Origin: Paludibacteraceae bacterium
GTDB lineage: Bacteria; Bacteroidota; Bacteroidia; Bacteroidales; Paludibacteraceae
Length of the DNA stretch: 36,337 bases
Assembly (NCBI GenBank): GCA_017417025.1
Contig: JAFPZY010000009.1
Location: forward strand, 1-36,337
Direction: 5' to 3'
Positions 23,919 through 32,530 of the stretch are shown here, in pieces. The stretch's first letter is position 1, and each line of letters opens with the position of its first letter. Position numbers and translations under genes: made by a program. Below the pieces are notes generated by a model. It saw only the letters and a list, made by a program, of their open reading frames with translations, did not search any database and was not told the origin of the DNA.

Positions 23919-25184
23919 TCAGTCGCGTTTGAATATGTCGCGTGTATATAGTTTGTCTTTAATGTCGTCCAGGCAACTGTCGTAGCGGTTGGCTATGACG
24001 GCGTTGCTCCTGCGTTTGAACTCGGCGAGGTCGTTGATGACGAGGCTGCCGAAGAAAGTGGTGCCGTCGGGTAGCGTCGGCTCGTAGATGATGACGTTTG
24101 CGCCTTTGGCTTTGACGCGTTTCATTATGCCCTGTATGGAGGACTGCCGGAAGTTGTCGGAGTTGGACTTCATGGTGAGGCGGAACACCCCTATGGTGAT
24201 GTTCTTCTCGCGGTCGGCCTGCCAGCTGTTTTCCTCCGAGTAGGCGTAGTATCCGGCTTTGGCAAGCACCCGGTCGGCAATGAAGTCTTTGCGTGTGCGG
24301 TTGCTTTCCACTATGGCTCCTATGAGGTTTTCGGGCACGTCCGTGTAGTTGGCGAGCAGCTGTTTGGTGTCTTTGGGCAGGCAGTAGCCGCCGTAGCCGA
24401 AAGAGGGGTTGTTGTAGTGGTTGCCGATGCGCGGGTCGAGACAAACGCCGTTGATAATGTCTTTGGTGTCAAGCCCTTTCATCTCGGCATAGGTGTCAAG
24501 CTCGTTGAAGTAGCTTACGCGCAGGGCGAGATAGGTGTTGGCAAAGAGTTTGACGGCCTCCGCTTCTGTGAAGCCCATGAAGAGGGTGGGTATGTCGTCC
24601 GCCTGCGCTCCCTCCTGCAGCAGTCCGGCAAAGTCGTGTGCAGCCTGCATCAGGTGCGGGTCGTTCTTGTCGGTGCCGACAATGATGCGCGAGGGGAAGA
24701 GGTTGTCGTACAGCGCTTTGCTCTCGCGCAGGAACTCCGGAGCAAAGAGGATGTTGCGGCTGCCCGTAGCGGTGCGCAGGTGCTCCGTGAAGCCGACCGG
24801 CACGGTGGACTTGATGATGATAACCGCATTGCTGTTGGCCTGCAGAACAAGGTTTACCACCTCCTCTACGGCGGAGGTGTCGAAGTAGTTGCGCTGCGGG
24901 TCGTAGTTGGTGGGGGCGGCAACGATGACAAACTCGGCATCCCTGTATGCCTCCTGCGCATCAAGAGTGGCGCGGAGGTTGAGCGTGACGGGGCGGCCGT
25001 TGATGTCGGTGCCGGCCATGTACTGTTCTATGCAGTCGTCCTGGATAGTGGATTGCCTGCTGTTGATTTTGTCCACGCGCTCCCTGACTATGTCCACGGC
25101 AGTGACGCGGTTGTGTACGGCAAGGAGTGTGGCCATTGACAACCCGACATACCCTGTACCTGCAACTGCTATGTTCCTGTTCAT
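23919..25184 (-). CDS. ugd: UDP-glucose 6-dehydrogenase
   Basis: Starting at 25184 ([16 protein letters not shown]) gives 421 aa. An in-frame ATG 30 bp upstream adds a non-conserved decapeptide and lies at the expected transcription start, so it is less likely. Rossmann [55 protein letters not shown] (Lys212, Asn216) and [17 protein letters not shown] with catalytic Cys268 match the E. coli Ugd subfamily. It makes UDP-glucuronate from UDP-glucose with two NAD+. It is the first gene of the polysaccharide operon, read from the promoter at 25212-25243. Confidence 0.95.
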   Translation of the reverse strand: MNRNIAVAGTGYVGLSMATLLAVHNRVTAVDIVRERVDKINSRQSTIQDDCIEQYMAGTDINGRPVTLNLRATLDAQEAYRDAEFVIVAAPTNYDPQRNYFDTSAVEEVVNLVLQANSNAVIIIKSTVPVGFTEHLRTATGSRNILFAPEFLRESKALYDNLFPSRIIVGTDKNDPHLMQAAHDFAGLLQEGAQADDIPTLFMGFTEAEAVKLFANTYLALRVSYFNELDTYAEMKGLDTKDIINGVCLDPRIGNHYNNPSFGYGGYCLPKDTKQLLANYTDVPENLIGAIVESNRTRKDFIADRVLAKAGYYAYSEENSWQADREKNITIGVFRLTMKSNSDNFRQSSIQGIMKRVKAKGANVIIYEPTLPDGTTFFGSLVINDLAEFKRRSNAVIANRYDSCLDDIKDKLYTRDIFKRD

Positions 25185-25211
25185 TATTGAGCCTCTTTTG
25201 AAAATCGGGCG

Positions 25212-25243
25212 CAAAGTTACGGAAAAATTTGCAAGTGTGCAAA
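25212..25243 (-). promoter_or_regulatory. Promoter of the polysaccharide operon
   Basis: Minus strand: -33 TTTG (25240-25243), 20-bp spacer, -7 TAACTTTG (25212-25219). Expected start near 25205, about 20 nt before the ugd ATG. It overlaps the divergent promoter over 25228-25243. Confidence 0.8.
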
Positions 25244-25259
25244 AAAAAGTGTACCTTTG
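25228..25259 (+). promoter_or_regulatory. Promoter of the DUF2723-COG0523-gcvP block
   Basis: -33 TTTG (25228-25231), 20-bp spacer, -7 TACCTTTG (25252-25259). Expected start near 25266, so the in-frame TTG at 25257 would not be transcribed and the ATG at 25287 is the start. The -33 regions of the two divergent promoters interlock. Confidence 0.82.
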
Positions 25260-25286
25260 CAGCGTTTTTTAGAAAAATACCGTCAA

Positions 25287-28200
25287 ATGAGGAAATACAA
25301 ACTCTGGAATACGCTGTGCGGCTGGGCCGTTTTCGGAATAGCTGCGGCGACGTATCTGCTTACAATGGAGCCGACTGCCTCTTTCTGGGACTGCGGCGAG
25401 TTTATATCAAGCGCACACAAACTTGATGTGGGGCATCCGCCCGGAGCGCCGTTCTTCATGCTGATGGGGCACTTCTTCTCGTTGTTCGCAAGCGACACGG
25501 GGCATGTGGCGATGTGTGTGAATGCGCTGTCGGCGCTGGCAAGCGCGTTCACCATACTCTTCCTCTTCTGGACCATCACCGCACTGGGGCGCAAGCTGCT
25601 GCCTGACGCGGGCGAGATGAGTCTGCGGCAGGGCATAGCCTTGCTCGGGGCAGGTGCCGTCGGCGCGCTGGCATACACGTTCTCAGACACTTTCTGGTTC
25701 TCGGCTGTGGAGGGGGAAGTGTATGCGTCCAGTTCCCTGTTTACTGCGCTTGTCTTCTGGCTGATACTGAAGTGGGACGAGAAAGCGGACGAGGAAGGGT
25801 CGGACAAGTGGCTGATACTGATAATGTATCTTATGGGCGTTAGCATCGGTGTGCACCTGCTGAACCTGCTGACTATTCCCGCTATCGTGCTCGTTTATTA
25901 TTTCCGGCGCTATGAATTCTCGTGGAAAGGGGTGGCGCTGGCTTTCCTTGCCAGTGTGGCAGTGCTGGCGACAGTGCTTTACGGCGTTATCCCTGGCGTG
26001 CCGACAGTGGCGGGGTGGTTCGAACTGCTGTTTGTCAATATGCTCGGCTGCCCGTTCAATACTGGGCTGGCGGTATATATAGTGCTGACTGTGCTCCTCC
26101 TTGTGGCGGGGATATGGTTCTCTTACAGGAAACTGGAAGAAGGCGACACCCCCTTGCGCCGCTGGGTGAACACGGGCTTGATAATGTTGGCTGTCGTGCT
26201 GGTAGGCTACAGCAGTTATGCGGCTATAGTAATAAGGTCGAGCGCCGACACTCCGATGGACCAGAACTCTCCTGACAACGTGTTCAGCCTGAAGTACTAC
26301 CTGAACCGCGAGCAGTACGGCGACCGTCCGCTGCTCTACGGGCAGACCTACAATGCTCCGGTGAAGCTCAAGATAAAGGGGAACATGTGTGTCCCCGTTG
26401 AAAACCAGGGGCATGCCCAGTATGCTCCCGCCCCCAAGACAGAGGGAGGAAAGGACCGCTACGTCATAACGGGCTACAAGAGCAACTATGAGTTCATGGA
26501 CGAATTCAAGATGCTGTTCCCCCGCATGTACTCGGCAGACAGCCGTCATGTGCAGGCGTACAAGGAGTGGGCGGACATAAAAGGCAGACGCGTGCGCTAC
26601 GACTACTGCGGCCAGCAGAAGACGGAGTACTGCCCCACCTTCGGCGAGAACCTGCGCTTCTTCTTCCGCTATCAGGTGAACTTCATGTACTGGCGTTACT
26701 TCATGTGGAACTTCTCGGGCAGGCAGAACGACCTGCAGAGTTACGGCGACATAAGCAAAGGCAACTGGCTGACAGGCATACCCTTTATCGACAATGCGAT
26801 GCTGGGCGACCAGTCGCTGCTGCCCGCCGAACTCAGGGAGAACAAAGGGCATAATGTGTATTACATGCTGCCTCTGCTGCTCGGTCTGATAGGCTTGTGC
26901 TGGCAGATAGGCGTGCGGCGCAAGAACGCGAAAGGGGAGACGGAAAATGCAGGCTGGAGGTCGTTCACGATAACTTTCCTGCTGTTCTTCCTGACAGGTC
27001 TGGCCATAGTGGTTTATCTTAACCAGACACCTTATCAACCGCGCGAGCGCGACTACGCATACGCGGGGAGCTTCTATGCTTTCTGTATATGGATAGGCTT
27101 GGGTGTGATGGCATTGGGGGCGCTTATAGAGAAATTGAAGAGCAGTGAAGCGGTGAAGACCTGCCTGACCTGCGCAGCTGTCGCCTTGTGCCTGCTGGTG
27201 CCTGCACAGATGGCTTCGCAGAACTGGGACGACCACGACCGCTCGCAGCGCTACTCCTGCCGCGATTTCGGAGCCAACTACCTGAAGTCGTGCGAGACAC
27301 AAGGCATCATCTTCTCCAACGGCGACAACGATACATTCCCGCTGTGGTACAACCAGGAGGTGGAGGAAGTGGGGACAGACCTGCGTGTCTGCAACCTGAG
27401 CTACCTGCAGACCGACTGGTATATTGACCAGATGAAGCGCCCTTACTACGAGAGCGAGGGGCTGCCCGTCACCTGGGAGTACAAAGACTACATGCCCGGC
27501 AAGAACGAGGTGGTGTGGGTCGAGAACAAACTGAACGCTCCGCTGTCGGTGGAGAAAGCCTTCCAGTTCCTGCGCTCTGACGACCCGCGCACCAAGCGCG
27601 ACGGCGAGAACTACATACCGAGCGACCAGCTCTATGTGGACGGCCCCGACGGCGAGCGTATCGACCTGAAGAAAGCACGCCGTTTCACCCGCTCGGAGAT
27701 GATGGTGATGGAGATGCTGGAGCAGAACAACTGGAAACGCCCGATGTACTTCGCCGTTACGGTGGGGGACGACTACTACTTGGGTCTGCGCCCCTACTTC
27801 GAGCTGACGGGTCTGGCCTACCGTATCACCCCCACCAAGAGCAAGGACGGCAGGGCACGCGTAAACACCGAAGTGATGTACGAGAACATGATGCACCGCT
27901 TCAAATACGGCAACATGAACATACCGGGCATCTATATAGACGAGAACCTGATGCGCATGTGCCATACGCACCGCATGATGTTCCTCGAGCTTGCAGAAGC
28001 CCTGTTCAGGGAGGGCAAGAAGGATAAGTGCCGCGAAGTGATGGACTATGCAGACGAGGTGCTGCCTGCATACAACATCCCCTACGACTACACCTCGGCT
28101 TCAATGGCTTCTATCTATTACGCTCTGGGCGAGGACGAGAAAGCCAACGTGATAATGCGGGCGGTGGCGGAGAACTGCGTGGAGTACCTGCGTTGGGGCG

Positions 28201-28355
28201 ACAGCCTTGACCGCGACCAGCGTCGCTCGGCACAGAGCACGCTTCAGTACCAGCTTTCGATATTCGGCTACGTGCTGCAGAATGCGGAGCACTATCGTCA
28301 GACTGAACTTGTGGATGAATATTATCCTGTTTATGAACAATATGCAAAATACTGA
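25287..28355 (+). CDS. DUF2723 (TMEM260-like) multi-pass membrane protein
   Basis: The 1022-aa protein has the DUF2723 signature near its N-terminus: EPTASFWDCGEFISSAHKL, then GHPPGAPFFMLMGHFFS. The acidic Asp/Glu and HPPGAP loop resemble the periplasmic catalytic loops of GT-C glycosyltransferases. The N-terminal ~330 residues carry about nine hydrophobic helices, a second group lies at ~530-660, and the C-terminal ~350 residues are soluble with helical, TPR-like sequence. The eukaryotic relative TMEM260 is an O-mannosyltransferase, so a lipid-linked sugar transfer role is plausible but unproven here. The family is widespread in Bacteroidetes. It overlaps the next gene by 14 bp. Confidence 0.88.
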   Translation: MRKYKLWNTLCGWAVFGIAAATYLLTMEPTASFWDCGEFISSAHKLDVGHPPGAPFFMLMGHFFSLFASDTGHVAMCVNALSALASAFTILFLFWTITALGRKLLPDAGEMSLRQGIALLGAGAVGALAYTFSDTFWFSAVEGEVYASSSLFTALVFWLILKWDEKADEEGSDKWLILIMYLMGVSIGVHLLNLLTIPAIVLVYYFRRYEFSWKGVALAFLASVAVLATVLYGVIPGVPTVAGWFELLFVNMLGCPFNTGLAVYIVLTVLLLVAGIWFSYRKLEEGDTPLRRWVNTGLIMLAVVLVGYSSYAAIVIRSSADTPMDQNSPDNVFSLKYYLNREQYGDRPLLYGQTYNAPVKLKIKGNMCVPVENQGHAQYAPAPKTEGGKDRYVITGYKSNYEFMDEFKMLFPRMYSADSRHVQAYKEWADIKGRRVRYDYCGQQKTEYCPTFGENLRFFFRYQVNFMYWRYFMWNFSGRQNDLQSYGDISKGNWLTGIPFIDNAMLGDQSLLPAELRENKGHNVYYMLPLLLGLIGLCWQIGVRRKNAKGETENAGWRSFTITFLLFFLTGLAIVVYLNQTPYQPRERDYAYAGSFYAFCIWIGLGVMALGALIEKLKSSEAVKTCLTCAAVALCLLVPAQMASQNWDDHDRSQRYSCRDFGANYLKSCETQGIIFSNGDNDTFPLWYNQEVEEVGTDLRVCNLSYLQTDWYIDQMKRPYYESEGLPVTWEYKDYMPGKNEVVWVENKLNAPLSVEKAFQFLRSDDPRTKRDGENYIPSDQLYVDGPDGERIDLKKARRFTRSEMMVMEMLEQNNWKRPMYFAVTVGDDYYLGLRPYFELTGLAYRITPTKSKDGRARVNTEVMYENMMHRFKYGNMNIPGIYIDENLMRMCHTHRMMFLELAEALFREGKKDKCREVMDYADEVLPAYNIPYDYTSASMASIYYALGEDEKANVIMRAVAENCVEYLRWGDSLDRDQRRSAQSTLQYQLSIFGYVLQNAEHYRQTELVDEYYPVYEQYAKY

Positions 28356-29592
28356 ATCAGTGCCCGTCCTGCTGCTGACGGGCTATTTGGGGAGCGGCAA
28401 GACTACGCTGCTCAACCGCATACTCAACAACGAGAAAGGCATACGTTTTGCCGTAATAGTGAACGACCTCGGTGAGGTGAACATCGATGCCGACCTTATA
28501 CAAAAGGGCGGAGTGGTGTCCTCCAAAGACGACAATCTGGTGGCCTTGCAGAACGGCTGTATATGCTGCACTCTGAAGATGGACCTTGTGCAGCAGCTGC
28601 ACGACCTGTGCACCGCGCGCCAGTTCGACTACATAGTGATAGAGGCAAGCGGCATCTGCGAGCCTGCGCCTATAGCGCAGACTATCTGCCAGTACAGCCG
28701 CATGGTGCCTTTCACCGAGGACCCGTGGCCGAAACTGGACTGCATAGTGTCAGTGGTGGATGCGCTCCGCCTCCGCGACGAGTTCGGCAACGGCGACGAC
28801 CTGCAGCGCAAGGACCTCGGCGAAGAAGACCTCGCCTCGCTGGTGATACAGCAGATAGAGTTCTGCAACCTCATTCTGCTCAACAAGGCGGACGAGGTAA
28901 GCAAAGACGAGCTGGAGCACGTGCGCGCCATAATACGCGCCATACAGCCGACAGCGGAAATCTTAGACTGCAACTACTGCGACGTGCCGTTCAGCAAACT
29001 GCTCGACACGGGCATGTTCCGCTTTGACGACGTGGCAGGCAGTGCGGCATGGATACAGGGCGTGGAAGCCGCTGCGGAAGAGCATGACGATGACGACGAC
29101 GGGGAGTGCGAGGGTACTGCAAGGGTAGCTGAAAGCGAGGAGCATCACAGCCACCATGAGCACCACCATGAGCACGACCATGAGCATCACCATCATCACC
29201 ACCACCACGACGAAGGCGAGGCGGAGGAGTACGGGGTAGGGACTTTTGTCTATTACCGCCGCCGCCCGTTCAACCTCGGCAGGTTTGACGATTTTGTGGC
29301 CCGGCAGTGGCCGAAGAACATAATACGCTGCAAGGGTATGTGTTACTTCTCTGACGAGTACGACATGTGCTATCTGTTCGAGCAGGCGGGCCGCCAGTTC
29401 AACCTCAAGCAGGCGGGTGAGTTCTTTGCCACTATGCCCCGCGAGGAGCTGATGGAGATGATGGCGCAGGACCCCATTCTGCGCCGCGACTGGGACGAGC
29501 AGTACGGCGACCGCATGCAGAAACTGGTCTTCATAGGGCAGCACCTTGACAAACACGCCATAGAAAAGGCGCTGGACGATTGTTTGGACTAA
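28342..29592 (+). CDS. COG0523 (CobW/G3E) metallochaperone GTPase with His-rich loop
   Basis: 416 aa from the ATG at 28342 (MQNTESVPVLLLTG); ATGs at 28333 and 28315 are in frame and cannot be excluded, as no Shine-Dalgarno separates them. Walker A is GYLGSGKTT (~14-22), the metal-binding CxCC motif is GCICCTLK (~72-79), and the guanine motif NKAD follows later. Between the GTPase and the CobW C-terminal domain (YYRRRPFNLGRFDDFVARQW) lies an acidic/His segment (~250-297) with runs of His and Asp/Glu, likely to bind Zn2+, Ni2+ or Co2+. The family uses GTP to deliver or sequester metal. The start overlaps the DUF2723 gene, and gcvP starts 21 bp downstream. No zinc-regulator site was recognised. 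Confidence 0.9.
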   Translation: MQNTESVPVLLLTGYLGSGKTTLLNRILNNEKGIRFAVIVNDLGEVNIDADLIQKGGVVSSKDDNLVALQNGCICCTLKMDLVQQLHDLCTARQFDYIVIEASGICEPAPIAQTICQYSRMVPFTEDPWPKLDCIVSVVDALRLRDEFGNGDDLQRKDLGEEDLASLVIQQIEFCNLILLNKADEVSKDELEHVRAIIRAIQPTAEILDCNYCDVPFSKLLDTGMFRFDDVAGSAAWIQGVEAAAEEHDDDDDGECEGTARVAESEEHHSHHEHHHEHDHEHHHHHHHHDEGEAEEYGVGTFVYYRRRPFNLGRFDDFVARQWPKNIIRCKGMCYFSDEYDMCYLFEQAGRQFNLKQAGEFFATMPREELMEMMAQDPILRRDWDEQYGDRMQKLVFIGQHLDKHAIEKALDDCLD

Positions 29593-29613
29593 TACATAAA
29601 AAAACTCAACAAT

Positions 29614-32436
29614 ATGCAAGTCAATTATCTGAAGTCGAGACACATTGGTCTCAGCGAAGAAGACAAGAAACAGATGCTCGCCGAGGTGGGTGTCGAGTCG
29701 ATGGAACAACTCATTGAGCAGACCATGCCGAAGGACATTCTGCTTGACGAACCTCTGGACCTTGACGAGCCGCTTACTGAGCAGGAGCACCTTGACACCA
29801 TTGCCGACATGGCAGCGGAGAACCTCCCTTACAAGAGCCTTATCGGGCGCGGATGGTACGGCACAATCACACCTGCCGTCATAGCCCGCAACGTTCTGGA
29901 GAATCCTGTGTGGTACACCTCTTACACCCCCTATCAGGCGGAGGTGAGCCAGGGCAGGCTGGAGGCTCTGTTTGTGTTCCAGACCATGGTGAGCGACCTT
30001 ACCGGACTCCCGCTCGCCAACTGCTCGCTGCTTGACGAGGCTACCGCCGCAGGCGAGGCTGTCACCATGATGCGCAACCTGCGCACACGCGAGCAGGTGA
30101 AGAACAACGTGTGCAAGGTGTTTGTGGACGAAAAGATATTCGCCAACACGCTGAGCGTGATGAACACCCGCGCCGCAGGTCAGGGCATAGAACTGGTGCG
30201 CGGCAACTACGCATCGTTCAAGCCGTCGTCCGACTACATGGGCGCAATTGTCCAGCTGCCTAACGCCGACGGCTCGGTGGAGGACTACACAGCCTTCATT
30301 GCCGCGTGCCACGAGGCAGGCATGAAAGTGACAGTGATAGCCGACCTTATGGCGATGGCTCTGCTCAAGCCTCTTGATGCCGACATCGTGTGCGGCACGG
30401 CGCAGCGCTTCGGTCTGCCCATGGGCTTCGGCGGCCCCACTGCCGGTTACATGGCTACACGCGACGAGTTCAAGCGCGAACTGCCGGGCCGCATCATAGG
30501 CTTGAGCAAGGACACGCACGAGCGTCCCGCCTACCGCCTTGCCCTTCAGACACGCGAACAGCACATCAAGCGCGAAAAAGCCACATCCAACATCTGCACC
30601 GCAGAGGCTCTCTGCGCTATGATGGCGGGCTTCTACGGCGTTTATCACGGTGCGGAAGGCGTGCGCGAAATAGCCGAAGGCATACACGGCCGCGCCGTCT
30701 ATCTGAACGAGATGCTGCAGGCATACGGCATACAGCAGGACAACACCGAGTTCTTCGACACACTGAAGATACATGTAGCCGACACGGAGAAACTCCGCAA
30801 GGCAGCCCTTGAAAAAGGCATCAACCTCTATTACGGTGACGGCTTTGTAGGCCTGAGCATGGACGAGACAGTGACGCTTGACGACATGAACAACCTCATC
30901 GAACTCTTTGCCGAGACCAGCGGCAACGTGCCGCAGTACGAAGAGTCGGAAGACGCTTTCAGCGGTCTGTGGGCGATAGACGAGAGCCGCGTGCGTCCGG
31001 TGGACTACATGCAGAGCGAGGTGTTCAAACTCTATCACACCGAGACCGACATGATGCGCTACATCAAGCGTCTCGACCGCAAGGACATATCGCTGACTCA
31101 CTCCATGATACCGCTCGGCAGCTGCACAATGAAGCTCAACCCCGCTGCGGCTATGATGCCTATCACCATGCCCGGCTGGATGGCTGTTCATCCGCTTGCT
31201 CCGGAGGATCAGGTGGGCGGCTTCCGCGAGATGCTTGACGAACTGCAGCAGCAGCTGGCCGTCATCACAGGCTTTGCCGCATGCTGCCTGCAGCCCACTT
31301 CGGGCGCAGCCGGCGAGTATGCCGGACTGGTGACAATACGCGAGTACCTGCGCCGTCAGGGACAGACCAACCGCAACATTCTGCTCATTCCCGCATCCGC
31401 TCACGGCACCAACCCCGCTTCGTGCGTACAGGCAGGCTTCACTCCCGTCGTGGTGAAGTGTGACGAGAACGGCAATACCGACCTCGAGGACTGGCGTGCC
31501 AAAGCCGAAGCCAACAAGGACAACCTTGCCGGCTGCATGATTACCTATCCGTCCACACACGGCATCTTCGAGATGGCTATCCGCGAGATGTGCAAGATTA
31601 TACACGACAACGGCGGTCTGGTCTATATGGATGGCGCTAACATGAACGCCCAGATAGGCTATACCAACCCGGGCTTCATCGGTGCCGACGTGTGCCACCT
31701 CAACCTCCACAAGTCGTTTGCATCGCCTCACGGCGGCGGCGGCCCCGGTGTGGGTGCCATCTGCTGCGCCAAGCACCTTGTGGAGTGCATGCCTTCGGAG
31801 GACAACAACCGCGTTTCCGCCGCCCTCTACGGCAATGCCAACATGGCGCTCATCTCTTACGGCTATATCCGCATGATGGGCTATGAAGGGCTGCGCGAGG
31901 CTACGGCAACGGCCATCCTCAGCGCCAACTACATGGCTAAGAAACTCAAGGACGCTTACGGCATAGTCTATACCGGCGTAACTGGTCGCGTAGGCCATGA
32001 GCTGATACTCGACTGCCGCCAGTTCCACGCCATCGGCATCACCGAAACCGACATAGCCAAACGTCTGATGGATTTCGGCTATCATGCCCCAACGCTCTCT
32101 TTCCCCGTTCACGGCACACTGATGGTGGAGCCTACGGAGTCGGAGTCGAAGCAGGAGCTTGACCGCTTCATTGACGCTCTGCTCGTTATCCGCGAGGAGA
32201 TCCGCGAGGTGGAGGACGGCCGTGCCGACAAGCAGGACAACGTGCTGCTCAATGCGCCGCACCCCGAGTATGAGGTGGTGGCTGACGAGTGGAACCACTG
32301 CTACAGCCGCAGGAAAGCCGCTTACCCGACCGACTGGGTGGCTGCCAACAAGTTCTGGATCCCTGTGAGCCGTGTGGACAACGGCTTCGGCGACCGCAAC
32401 CTTGTAGCCCGCTACTGCAATTCGTGCTGCTGCTGA
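29614..32436 (+). CDS. gcvP: Glycine dehydrogenase (decarboxylating), P-protein of the glycine cleavage system
   Basis: 940 aa, full length for a single-chain P-protein. The N-terminal half begins with RHIGLSEEDKKQML and GWYGTITPAVIARNVLENP. TSYTPYQAEVSQGRLEALF and NCSLLDEATAAGEA are classic GcvP motifs. The C-terminal half has GSCTMKLNPAAAM and the PLP-binding Lys700 in NLHKSFASPHGGGGPG. It decarboxylates glycine and passes the aminomethyl group to the lipoyl H-protein in the cytoplasm. No gcvT, gcvH or lpd is in the window, so the system is split in this genome. It is the last gene before a strong terminator. Confidence 0.97.
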   Translation: MQVNYLKSRHIGLSEEDKKQMLAEVGVESMEQLIEQTMPKDILLDEPLDLDEPLTEQEHLDTIADMAAENLPYKSLIGRGWYGTITPAVIARNVLENPVWYTSYTPYQAEVSQGRLEALFVFQTMVSDLTGLPLANCSLLDEATAAGEAVTMMRNLRTREQVKNNVCKVFVDEKIFANTLSVMNTRAAGQGIELVRGNYASFKPSSDYMGAIVQLPNADGSVEDYTAFIAACHEAGMKVTVIADLMAMALLKPLDADIVCGTAQRFGLPMGFGGPTAGYMATRDEFKRELPGRIIGLSKDTHERPAYRLALQTREQHIKREKATSNICTAEALCAMMAGFYGVYHGAEGVREIAEGIHGRAVYLNEMLQAYGIQQDNTEFFDTLKIHVADTEKLRKAALEKGINLYYGDGFVGLSMDETVTLDDMNNLIELFAETSGNVPQYEESEDAFSGLWAIDESRVRPVDYMQSEVFKLYHTETDMMRYIKRLDRKDISLTHSMIPLGSCTMKLNPAAAMMPITMPGWMAVHPLAPEDQVGGFREMLDELQQQLAVITGFAACCLQPTSGAAGEYAGLVTIREYLRRQGQTNRNILLIPASAHGTNPASCVQAGFTPVVVKCDENGNTDLEDWRAKAEANKDNLAGCMITYPSTHGIFEMAIREMCKIIHDNGGLVYMDGANMNAQIGYTNPGFIGADVCHLNLHKSFASPHGGGGPGVGAICCAKHLVECMPSEDNNRVSAALYGNANMALISYGYIRMMGYEGLREATATAILSANYMAKKLKDAYGIVYTGVTGRVGHELILDCRQFHAIGITETDIAKRLMDFGYHAPTLSFPVHGTLMVEPTESESKQELDRFIDALLVIREEIREVEDGRADKQDNVLLNAPHPEYEVVADEWNHCYSRRKAAYPTDWVAANKFWIPVSRVDNGFGDRNLVARYCNSCCC

Positions 32437-32454
32437 CAGACAGCGCATCGTAAT

Positions 32455-32494
32455 AAAAAAGGACTGCTCTCGTATTGCGGAGCAGTCCTTTTTT
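32455..32494. terminator. Bidirectional rho-independent terminator
   Basis: GGACTGCTC/GAGCAGTCC stem flanked by six A on the left and six T on the right. It can stop gcvP transcription and the convergent DUF4139 gene ending at 32531. Confidence 0.93.
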
Positions 32495-32530
32495 GTGTTT
32501 CCTTTGCTGTGGAGATATAGCGGGCGCAGG

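Noticed and set aside
15265-25260. Invertible promoter of the capsule type known in Bacteroides
   Set aside because: No pair of inverted repeats flanks the promoter at 25212-25243 and no invertase gene is nearby.
25257-25287. TTG start at 25257 for the DUF2723 gene
   Set aside because: It lies inside the -7 element, so it would not be transcribed; the ATG at 25287 fits the promoter.
28963-32448. A 1161-codon open frame antisense to gcvP and the COG0523 gene
   Set aside because: The plus strand encodes full-length GcvP and a COG0523 protein. The antisense translation shows no known motif and results from few stops in GC-rich third positions.
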